Positions 9,750 through 19,030 of a stretch of 24,519 nt of DNA are shown one piece after another. The stretch's first letter is position 1. Each line of letters opens with the position of its first letter. The notes under the pieces were generated by a model. That model was not told the origin of the DNA. It searched no databases and saw only the letters and a list, made by a program, of their open reading frames with translations. A program made the position numbers and the translations under genes. The stretch is taken from positions 1-24,519 of the forward strand of contig JAANSK020202207.1 in NCBI GenBank assembly GCA_011763485.2, given 5' to 3'. The DNA is from Isoetes engelmannii. Taxonomy: Eukaryota > Streptophyta > Lycopodiopsida > Isoetales > Isoetaceae.

Positions 9750-10860
9750 ATTTGATATTCTAGGGTTAAACTTATGGACAAGCACATTATCCTAGTAAAA
9801 AACGAGAACACCATTACAATTGATTTTCTTCGATCTTGACCCAAATCAATACTTAGAGATTCAACCCCTAAATATATCATGTTTAGTGCAAATCAAGTTG
9901 CCACCATCTTAAGGTTACGAATTATGGTAGTGCATGACATTGATTGTGAATATGCTTTGCATCTATGCGTTGATTATGTAAGAGTCTAGATCCTATAGGA
10001 AGTGCAAAGGACATATCACCCTTTTGCATGTATACCGTCTATATTATTGTAGGATAAGGATATATTTAAGCTAGAAGTTTTTTCCTTCAACAACTTTTAT
10101 TAACAAAAGTACACAAGAATATCTAGAAGATTTACATTTATGGTAGAGTAGATAATCAATTGCGAGCTCCAAAAATAGAATCATTGAATTGTATGCCTTT
10201 ATTGAGTTAGATGGCATGGGACCCCAAAAGGCGAACAATGCAATCAATGTTAATACATATAATGACAAAAGTTCTCAAGAAGTAGAACACTACCAAGTGG
10301 CTAAGAGAAGTTTATTGTTTGTCGATGTGCTACACTTGAAGTCCCTTTTCAGGCTTACATAGAGGTAAGGTTGATAAATACGTCTAGACATCTGGAATTG
10401 TAAAAGAGAGCAGGATTGATGATAGGTATTCCTTCATGAGGGTCCAGAGTGTAGAGAGGAGGAAGGCAGTTGCACAGTGAATAACAGCGAGAGCCTCTGG
10501 GGCTGGAGAAGTACAGTCTTTTGGATGTTCAGACATCTCGAGGTTTCAGTTGCTTTGCGCCTCAGGGTCAGTGTCAAAGGAAGTGGGGGTCCACTGATAG
10601 AACAATTTGGTTATGAGTAGAGGGATGGGCAAGCAAGCAGAGGCTGAGTTGTGGGGACAAGGTCCAGAGGTTCCAAGCTAGGAATCCCTGATGGGCCCAG
10701 GGAATTTACAAGCAATGGGTGGGCACGAGGAGTTGGCATATAGGTCAAGAAAAAAAGGGATTGAAAAGGAAAAGAAATGTGTTGTTTAATGTGACTAACA
10801 ACTAGGCCATTAAAACGAAAGGAGAGGTCAAACAAAACAATTGAATTGAAAAGAAGATCA
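9750..10860. other. Intergenic stretch without recognised gene
   Basis: Short open frames are present on both strands, but none has recognisable domains or codon structure. 10380-10850 is purine-rich on the plus strand. Nothing else can be supported. Confidence 0.5.
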
Positions 10861-11300
10861 CGAGGAGTGGCAAGGTCGCCGGTACTTTTCCCGGCCGGCG
10901 AGGATCAAGGGGCGGCGAAGAAAAAGGGGCAAAAAGCGGGGTCGGCGGCGCGTTTTAGGGGCCGGGATATTCGTGCAGAGCAGCCCCCAAGACCAAGGGG
11001 TTATCTGGAATTATCCGGCGGGTAAAGCGATAGACCGTGTCAGGATAATAAGGTGCATTATTGTCGGGTGTACGTAAAATTCCGGACAAAAGAACAGAGT
11101 TCCGTTACGTGTGCATGGGACCGTTAAGATTTGGACGAAATCTGTGTCGTCATTATTAACCCAAAGTTATCATTTTATCCGGAAGGTAATGCGACAGACC
11201 GGAGGTCAATATCAGTGGTGATATCGGGGCCGGTGATCTGCCACCGGAAGTACAGAAATGAGTACTTGAATAAGCTTACACAGAACCTGGTCTGAAAAGG
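10861..11300. other. CpG-rich island with an imperfect 28-bp direct repeat
   Basis: About 440 bp are much richer in CG dinucleotides than the surroundings, for example about 15 in 10860-10980. A motif TTATCCGGNNGGTAANGCGA followed by AGACCG is present twice, near 11010-11037 and 11174-11201, 164 bp apart. No open frame with known domains is seen. Possible readings are an unmethylated regulatory region, a decayed gene front, or recently arrived DNA. Confidence 0.55.
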
Positions 11301-11661
11301 GCCGCCCTTTTTATTAATGCCATGAATGTTAGAATTCGTGTGTCTTCTATTCCTTTAATTTTTGCTCGCCAATGATGTCGACCCTTGCTCCTTTTTCCTG
11401 GCGTGATGCTTCAGTTTTTTCCTTTGTTATTTTTCCTTTGTTTTGGCTGGCTGCCACATACCTGCTATAGCAGGTTGGACCATCATGGCCATGGCTCTGA
11501 TTACCGTACTAGCCGGTAGCATGCAAAGTTAGAATGCCAGGCATCTCTTCTGCCACCACAAATTATACATGTGACCTAAAAAAAAAGTTTTAAATAAAAA
11601 CAAATAAACAAATATAAAAAAATGAACATTTCAATGGTTGCTTATTTTGCCAACCCACCAC

Positions 11662-11850
11662 CGAGCGCCGTAAATAACGCACGCCATCGTGTTTGAGCCA
11701 GTCTTAAATCCAAAAAAATCCGTTAAGGCCACAAAAACGCTGTGTTTTTTTTTCTATATGGCTCAAACATGTCAAGACACAAAAAATCGGTTTAAGTTCA
11801 AATTTTTCTTTTGGCTCAAACACGACGGCGTTAGATATTTAAGACACTCG
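11662..11850. mobile_element. MITE copy A, 40-bp TIRs and 9-bp TSD
   Basis: This 189-bp element has terminal inverted repeats of about 40 bp: CGAGCGCCGTAAATAACGCA... ending GTGTTTGAGCCA, mirrored by TGGCTCAAACAC...ACACTCG. The flanking 9-bp repeat ACCCACCAC (11653-11661 and 11851-11859) is exact, which points to the Mutator superfamily. It has no coding capacity. The same family recurs at 22276-22444 in the same orientation. Copy A carries about 50 bp of extra internal sequence with a further GGCTCAAACA motif. Confidence 0.85.
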
Positions 11851-11859
11851 ACCCACCAC

Positions 11860-12260
11860 ATGCCCTTCCATGTCCATTATTCTTTCACATCCTTACCTAT
11901 GTTAACAATTCTACCCAAGTACCCAATAGTCACTCCACCAATTAATATTCCTCCTATACAGTACTCAACAATAAGTATCCCTCGTGTAACCATTCTACCC
12001 AGTACTCAATATTCCATCCACCTCTCAGCCTTCCTCCAGCCACAATAAGTATCCTCATGCATGTTACCAGTCCTCTGATCTTTCCGTTCATCGTTCAGAT
12101 TCCATCACCGCTCCATCGCCACCCTTCGTGCCTCCCCCTTCCATCTACGCCCTCCGCGTCGCCTCTCCCACATTCTGCCACCTTACCACACGTCTTATCT
12201 GTCTCTCTAAATATAAAACTCATTCGTTACTGTGGTCCCTCCCAATAATAATTCGCTCAC
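11860..12260. other. Pyrimidine-rich stretch with partial internal repeats
   Basis: The plus strand is strongly C/T-rich. Phrases such as ATTCTACCCA, AGTACTCAA and ACAATAAGTATCC are each repeated within 150 bp, suggesting an old imperfect duplication. A TATA-like AAATATAAAACTC preceded by CTCTCT lies near 12208-12225 and could be a plus-strand core promoter. No convincing exon follows. Confidence 0.35.
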
Positions 12261-13515
12261 GAACTCCAAATATCCAACTGACTCTTCTCCTTATGCCACT
12301 ACCCTTTTTACACTCAGCATCATGGTTAAGACAAATGTGTCTTGGTCAATCACACAAGATTAAATTGTTGACAACATCTTCGGTCGCCATTCGTTGTCTA
12401 GAGCTTGGTTGGCAAGCTTAATGTTCACCTTTTCCTATGGCCAAATTGAAGGTTCTCCACATGTTCTAGCTGACAATAAGGTGCCAGCACAATGTGTTGT
12501 CATAATCATAGTTGGTCATATCTCAAGATATCCAATAAGGCTTGTTGTCATAAACACTTTAAATTCGCTTGAAGAATAATAGGCTAGCTTTGGTATACAA
12601 CTTGCATTGAGTTAGCAACATGTCCACCTTTTGAAAGGATAAAATTTAACGGAAATTCAAATGCTTCCGTATCATTCTTAGTGGATGGGGTCGTCCTTCA
12701 AAAGAAAAAAAAAAAAAATTAGTCGTTAGGATCTTGTTCATCTGTCATTTTTATGTGCTAGATCATTCGTCCAATTTCCAATCTCATTGCCAGTTTTTAA
12801 ACCCATCAAATCATATTTGCTCACATACTTGGCGAATACATGATATTTAATATGACACACTTTAATACACAAACAACCATGATGCTTAAAATGACCTCAT
12901 TAATCAATAAACTAGCAAGTCATCATCTGCATTCTCTTTCTAATGCCATCGATCTGAGCCATTGGATCGGCATTTTGGGGATGGTGAGTGCGCATTGTTT
13001 TCACCATGAAATTGTTTGCAAAATCAATACTTCTTGGAGGTTTCTACAATCCATCTCATCTCTATGTAAGAACATATCCTGGACTTTATACAACTCACTA
13101 AATCCCTGTCAATATCAATTGCCACGCAGTTATGGCCCTTCTCCTATTCATTAATCTTTGATGGGCATTTCTCAACGAGGCATTTCTTTTCCTTTTCTTG
13201 CGATGTGTAACGTGAGCCTCGGATCTTCTGGTGCAAAATATTATATCGACCACGTCCTACCCTTGGACATATTCCTATGCAGCAATAGGATGAGTGATTA
13301 GGCAGGTAATATTCTTCAATTCACAAAGAGGAAGTCAAAGGAGGACTGCGACATCTATCAAATGGCAAGTCTCCTGATCTTCAAGGTTTGCAAGCAGAAT
13401 TGCTAACGGGGGGGGGAGGGGAGGAGAACATACTGGTGTACTTGTTGTATGATAGGCAAGCTTTCGCCCATGCCATTGTACGTAGACCATATTTTCACAT
13501 TGCGCATGCTTATTG
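12261..13515. other. Intergenic stretch without recognised gene
   Basis: Only short frames without domain signatures occur. There is a poly(A) run near 12703-12718 and a G-run near 13407-13425. Nothing further can be supported. Confidence 0.45.
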
Positions 13516-13846
13516 AGCTTTTTTACTTTTCTTTTGTTTTAAATGCGCATGTTGGGGGGAGGGGGAGACTCAAAACCCAGTGGAGAAGATATCCACTAGA
13601 GCAAAACTACAAACCACATACATAACACAGAAAACCAGATTATACATATCACCAGGAGCACAACTGGCTATGAATATGAATATGAAGATATCGTTCCCAA
13701 ATGATAGTCTTGACGTCATCCTTTAAGGAAGATCCCTTAAGGAAGAACTTATAAGCTTTTACAATGTGACGACGAGCATCATGGAGCATTTGAGCATCTG
13801 GAAAGACCTGTCCCTTGAAGATAAGGAGATTTTATGTAACACACCT
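13516..13846 (-). mobile_element. LINE 3'-end relic, minus strand
   Basis: On the minus strand from about 13838 downward a frame of about 52 codons reads NLLIFKGQVFPDAQMLHDAR and continues to a stop near 13680. This resembles the C-terminal tail that follows zf-RVT in plant L1 ORF2 proteins (the WK-x-RN-x-x-IF segment). It is followed by a pyrimidine-rich 3' region and an A-rich tail (complement of about 13519-13542). No TSD was found, and the family differs from the LINE at 8249-9737. Confidence 0.42.
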
Positions 13847-14983
13847 AGGGGGTTGTTTGTTAAGGGATTAGCTCAAATGTTGACCTTTGGATAGAATACT
13901 AAATTAAAAGAATTGTTGAAATGTGTTAGACCTCAAGTTGACCTGATATTGACTGAAATGTTCAATATGGTAGGTGACTGAAAATGGACCGTAAGTAGAT
14001 TGGTTCTAATCCATAAGGCTAATCACCACCATTGGCCGAACAAAACATGGGCAAAGGAATCAGAAGTTTGTGCACTTGGCCAGGCAGATTTTATACCAAA
14101 GCACTCTACCATTGACCACACATTGCATATAGATTTTGTGAAAAGGCTTTGACATAGTCCTAGAGAATCGCTAAAGTTTACTGGCTTCGACCTTGTAAAA
14201 ACAATATGTAAAGTCCTAATACATCTCTAGGATTAGAAGGGATTAGAAACCAATTTCATGAATTGAAGTTAGCTAAAGATGGAACTTAAATTGCAAATAC
14301 GAATTGGGCTCTCGCAAGCCCGTATAAACTCATGGAGTATTGTAGAGGTTTGAAAATAAGATTGTGGTCTAATCTTGAAAATTGAAGCGGGGGCCTGAAC
14401 ACTATGATAGTGGTTTTGGAATTGGAGGAGGAGCAATAACAAAAATTGAATCAAAACCAAGAGCAAATAGAAATAGCATGCGTAGAAACGAATGTGTGAT
14501 ACATAAAACAAGCATTTCCTGCCGAATCAAATTAATATAAGGAACTAAGTGATCCATCCCCAAAGTCAAATACAACAAAAATAAACTTTCGACCAAGCCC
14601 TCCACATGATGCAGCCTCCATGAACTCCAGAAAATATTCAATTGACTCCCACTACTTGGACTGACCCCTAGATATTGTTCGGCTGATTGGATCGCTTATT
14701 CGAGCATCCTTGAAATAAAACTAGCTCTTCGAAATAAAGACACCATTTTGCCTCTCTTTCCTGCTTCTTTTCTAAAGAAGACAATGCCCTCAAAAACTAC
14801 TACGATCAACTGCATAGGTCAAGACCAGGACATCTATTCTAGGGCTATAATTCGAGTAGGGGCAATATTGGATGTTGTTGACTGTTAAATTAGAAATGAA
14901 TTTGCTTGCACATTTTCTACTTACACTTAACTAAAACAATTGTCATATCGAAATACAAAGTCTGATAGGTCTTCTCCAAGGAC
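13847..14983. other. Intergenic stretch without recognised gene
   Basis: AT-rich sequence with short frames on both strands and no domain signatures. No repeat structure or RNA gene is recognised. Confidence 0.45.
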
Positions 14984-15029
14984 GATTCGATTCGATTCGA
15001 TTCGATTCGATTCGATTCGATTCGATTCG
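14984..15029. repeat. (GATTC)n microsatellite
   Basis: About nine perfect head-to-tail copies of the pentamer GATTC. Confidence 0.95.
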
Positions 15030-15490
15030 CAATATATCCTCAATATCTTCACAGGAGTTTGTTCATAAACAATCATGGAACACAACATGAACTTAGGTCA
15101 TGTCCACGACAATTTGCCAAAATTTAAATGCATAAAACTAAGTTGGACATGATCCTTACTTTTGAACGTTGAGTTTGGAGCGCCCCTCAAGCTTAGCAAT
15201 AAATATTGCAAAATATTGTAACTCTGAGACCCGTTTCTCGAGCAATGGTGCAAACCAACTTAGAACCAATACCGTAGGAGCGAAACAACCAAGCCAATTT
15301 GGGCTTGATTTGTGAGATATCAATGCGGATGGAGCCGAATCACTAGGAATTTAAAAACCATGACCCGCTAATAATTAATTCCTACTTATACCTAAGGACA
15401 CATCCTTTAGGGGCGTAGATCCAGTCGTTGAACATGAATGAGTTTGAATAGAAAAATACAGAAGCATCCTGCGAAGCCCTCTAGCTCTTT
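15030..15490. other. Intergenic stretch without recognised gene
   Basis: Nothing coding or repetitive is recognised. Confidence 0.45.
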
Positions 15491-15492
15491 TG

Positions 15493-15517
15493 GAAGCTTC
15501 GAGAATTCTTTCTGGAA
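15493..15517. promoter_or_regulatory. Heat-shock-element-like cluster
   Basis: GAAgcTTCgaGAA at 15493-15505 is a perfect three-unit HSE with alternating GAA/TTC at 2-bp spacing. It is followed four bases later by TTCtgGAA (15510-15517). In plants such clusters bind heat-shock factors. No gene or clear TATA box is adjacent, so function is uncertain. It may be chance or a remnant of a heat-responsive promoter or LTR. Confidence 0.4.
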
Positions 15518-15717
15518 GCCTCTTGGTAACGCATGTCAAGTAAGTTCTTTAACACGCATTTTTGTTTGAGCTTCTTTATGTTTTGTCATGGGTCCTTTAC
15601 ACAATTTTCTTAGGATCGGCTATTCTTAATAGTGGGTCCTTGAGTATAGGTTATTTTTTAAGGCATCTTTAGGGTGCAAGGATCCTAAAATATTTTAAGG
15701 GTCTTTAGGGTTAAATA

Positions 15718-15867
15718 TTAGAGGGTCATGGTTTTTAAACTAGTAGACTTACATACTAGAGGGTTGTGGTTCTTAGAAAGCTCTAATCGTCGGGTTGAAT
15801 TTTAGATGGTCATAGTTCTTAATAATATTAGATGGTCATGGTCCTTTTAATTTTTAGAGGGTCATGG
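15718..15867. repeat. Decayed minisatellite, five copies of TTAGAGGGTCATGG
   Basis: Near-copies of TTAGAGGGTCATGG start at 15718, 15756, 15802, 15828 and 15854 in the same orientation, spaced 38, 46, 26 and 26 bp. Flanks are TA-rich. The irregular spacing suggests an old minisatellite that has diverged. Confidence 0.7.
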
Positions 15868-16117
15868 ATAAATACATAGCTTTTAGTAAACATGAATTCA
15901 CATTAAGTCTATACATGACATCTTTGGTTGCGGGTCAGCCATGATTTGTATTATTTCTATCATATAACATTGTTGTCTAAGAAAATGTTCCAATCATAGT
16001 TTCATCTAGGTTTTGCCCAATCTTTGGAACGTTTTCATTATGTTTGGCGATGTTCTAGGCTGGTCTAGCCCACTGTATGGGTCCCATGGTCTATTGGTCT
16101 CAATGGATGTTGAAAAA
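15868..16117. other. Intergenic stretch without recognised gene
   Basis: Nothing coding or repetitive is recognised. Confidence 0.4.
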
Positions 16118-16179
16118 TCTATTCTATTCTATTCTATTCTATTCTATTCTATTCTATTCTATTCTATTCTATTCTATTC
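16118..16179. repeat. (ATTCT)n microsatellite
   Basis: About twelve copies of the pentamer ATTCT, perfect through nearly the whole 62 bp. Confidence 0.95.
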
Positions 16180-17490
16180 ATCCATTGTCTCCTCAAAGAG
16201 AATGAGAAATGCATATGATATCCATAGAAAAGGACTACATATTTGAAGAAAAGAAGAAGAATCTGGATTTTAAAGGAGGTTATAATTTTGTTTTTACCCA
16301 TGCATCATACAAATATTTTATTTTTCCTCGTTCCAACCAAAGAGTGAAAAAAGAGTTATGCAAGAACACCAAGATATGTTCCCGCCAGATTGGAAAGCCA
16401 GAGATGAAGATGCTATGACATCACTAAGCATAGAAATTCTACATCCCGTAATATACAGGCTTTGCTTTTCTTCATTTTATCCCTTCCTCTTGGCCTAGCT
16501 ATTTCACTATTCGTTTTATAGTCCCTTTCAAATTTGATTCCTTGGATGATACACACCATTTTTTGTATTCTAATAGTCTCAATAGTACTCCTCTACTAAC
16601 TCTGCTTAAACTTAGTTCTTCAGTTCTCTATGACAGATAAAGAAAATACTTCTTTGGTTCTTAAATTATTTGTGTTTCTTTATTTCATATGATTTTGCGA
16701 TGCCACACTGATAGAAAATGGATATGTTTACAACATGAAACTCATATATAATTTAACTCAAATTCTAGCTTAGAAACTAGAGGATCTAACAATACTAGAG
16801 CTGGCCCCTATTTGTTGTCGCCCTTTCCTACAGAGTGCAAGTATTGTTTGTAGCTTTTATACTCAAGTCCAATTCATGCCAGAAGTCAGGCCTTTATGTT
16901 AGAAAGCAGTACATTAATTGCCAGAAACAGAGAAATGAGTGGTCCAACTTTGGTTGATATGGCCAATACTATCAATTGAGCTAAAATGGTGTTTTCTTGT
17001 CCAAGCTAGAAACAAAAGGACCAGAAATGGTCTCAAGGTTTGTACCTTTCCAATTTCTGCGGTTTGAAGATTTCATCTAGCATAGAAAATTCCCAGCAAT
17101 CCATCATAGGGGATAAGTCAGAACAAGTGAGTATCACTTTCAATCCATTATGAGAAGTGAACTGCAATCTGATCTGCTAGCCGCAATTATAGTTGGGTTC
17201 AAGCTGTCTTTGCCTTTTTATTTTAGATATATCCGCAACGTGTCAAAAATGGTTGAGTATGCTATGTGTCAAAGATCTTCAAGGAGGACTGATATGTGAT
17301 ATGCGCAAGAAGTACATACATGTCAATATTATGGCAAAGAATCTAAGAATAGAATCTAGCAAGACATAAAGATTGAATATGTAAATTGATCAAAAATCAT
17401 AATATTTCTTCGAATCAAAAGTGCTTTCATTAACTTTGATATGATATTTAACCTCATAGTTGTCCTAAAAGAGATTTTTTTAACAACTAT
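16180..17490. other. Intergenic stretch without recognised gene
   Basis: AT-rich sequence with only short frames and no recognised domain or RNA gene. Confidence 0.45.
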
Positions 17491-17689
17491 TGGTTGATAG
17501 TGTCAAGTCGAAGGACGATGTTTCCATTGATTTCTTAACGACTATAGGCTTATATGGTAGTGTCAAAATAGTGGTTACTGGCCTTTCCAGGCATGGACTA
17601 ATGTTAGGATCGCAAACCACCACAACTAAGGTCACGGGTTCAATTATGGCCAACATCAGCCTAGTAATGGGAACCGTAAAATCCATCGC

Positions 17690-18605
17690 TCCAAGTTCAG
17701 GGGTTCAAGTATGACCAATCGGTTCTATGCTAGACACCTTAAATCTTCCATATGTACGAGATAATCATCGGGTTCAAATATGACCAACAGCTCCTGAATA
17801 TATCACATGTACTAGATAACCAAATGCAACCAGCTTCTAACATAGGGTATAATCACATGCAAGCAGCTCTCAACATAGGGTATCGGGTTCAAGTATGACT
17901 AACAGGTCCTATGGTGAGACCTAACATATGGTATCGGGTTTACGTATGACCAACAGGTCTTGTAGTAGAGACCTTAAATATGCCATATGTACTAGATAAT
18001 CACACGCAAGCACCTCCTAACACAGGGTATCTCATACATAATCACATGCAAGCATCTCCTAACATAGGATATCTCACAGAACATCAGTCTAGTAATAGGG
18101 ACCATAAAATCTATCGCTTTGAGGTCACAGGCTTAAGTATAACAAATCGGCCATGTGGTAGAGACCTTAAATCTGCCATATGTACTAGATAATCATCAGG
18201 TTCGAGTATGACTAACAGGTTATGTGCTAGAGACATTAAATATGCCATATGTACGGTAAACAAATGCAAATAGCTCATAACATAAAATATCTCATAAATA
18301 ATCACATGCAAGCAACTCCTAATATAGTATATCTCATAGACAATCTCATGCAAGCAACTCCTAACATAGGGAATCTCGCCAACATCGGTCTAGTAATGAG
18401 GATCTTAAAACCCACTCTCCGAGGTCACGAGTTCAACAAGTATTACCAACAGGTCTTGTGGTAGAGACCTTAAATTTGCCATATGTACCAGATAATGGTC
18501 GAGTTCAAGTATGATAAACCGGCCCTATGCAGAGACCTTAAATCTGTCATATGTACTAGATAATAACATACAAGCAGCTCATAGCATAAGGTACCGCGAC
18601 TAGGT
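17690..18605. repeat. Complex interspersed repeat array
   Basis: Three short modules recur in the same orientation. Module 1, GGGTTCAAGTATGACCAACA, has about eight variants (near 17703, 17770, 17886, 17938, 18120, 18199, 18430, 18499). Module 2, AGAGACCTTAAATNTGCCATATGTAC, has about seven (the CATATGTAC core near 17748, 17808, 17981, 18177, 18247, 18479, 18549). Module 3, AATCACATGCAAGCANCTCC followed by TAACATAGGGTATCTCA, has about eight. A higher-order phrase starting CAACATCNGTCTAGTAATG recurs near 17650, 18076 and 18379. The pattern is modular and nested, not a plain tandem array. It has no coding capacity and the family is not recognised. Confidence 0.75.
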
Positions 18606-19030
18606 AGTGGATTGGCTTCCATATGATCCGTAGAATATGATGTGATTTTGATTGATGGTAACATTGGTATGGCGAGATTTAAATGATATGCATATGTTAA
18701 ATATCTATAGTTTTCATTGATATTACCATTGTTATGCCAATGCAAAATGAAGAAGAGCTCTTTGTGTGACGACTTGAAGGTATATTAAGATTCAAGGTTA
18801 TTGGTGATGAAAAGTGATTTTGGCATAGTTAGTTGTTCGTGTATTATTTAGCACATACAAACGACATTTCCAAAGCCAATCCATTTTTGTTAATGAGCAT
18901 TACTTTCATGTGGCAACCCAGTTCCAATTCTATATACAAAAGATGTATGTGTGGTGGGTATGCCTGTGGGAGCGTATACATTTGATCAATGCAAAAGCAA
19001 GAATGATTTCAAACAAGTGTTGAATGTGTG
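18606..19030 (-). other. 3' flank of the GRF gene
   Basis: This stretch follows the GRF stop codon on the minus strand and probably holds its 3' UTR. An AAATAAT near 18842-18850 could serve as a weak poly(A) signal about 180 nt after the stop. No canonical AATAAA was seen close by. Confidence 0.4.

Noticed and set aside
8730-9755. Plus-strand open frames over the LINE
   Set aside because: Antisense shadows of the LINE ORF2; the translations are Pro/Arg-rich with no domain.
10861-11300. Plastid or mitochondrial DNA insertion
   Set aside because: No organelle gene or RNA sequence was recognised. High CpG alone does not show organelle origin.
11689-13154. Several plus-strand open frames of 60-120 codons
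   Set aside because: Low-complexity or pyrimidine-rich translations with no domains. One begins inside a MITE.
14269-14641. Minus-strand frames rich in hydrophobic residues as a membrane protein
   Set aside because: Composition follows from AT-rich DNA; no start context, exon structure or family pattern.
15660-15715. TTTAGGG motifs like plant telomere repeats
   Set aside because: Only two isolated copies in AT-rich sequence, with no tandem array.
17480-18200. tRNA genes, because of GGTTCAAGT motifs
   Set aside because: No cloverleaf, no A box at the right distance and no acceptor stem were found.
17826-18380. CRISPR-like regularly spaced repeats
   Set aside because: The spacing is irregular, the copies are diverged and the context is plant nuclear.
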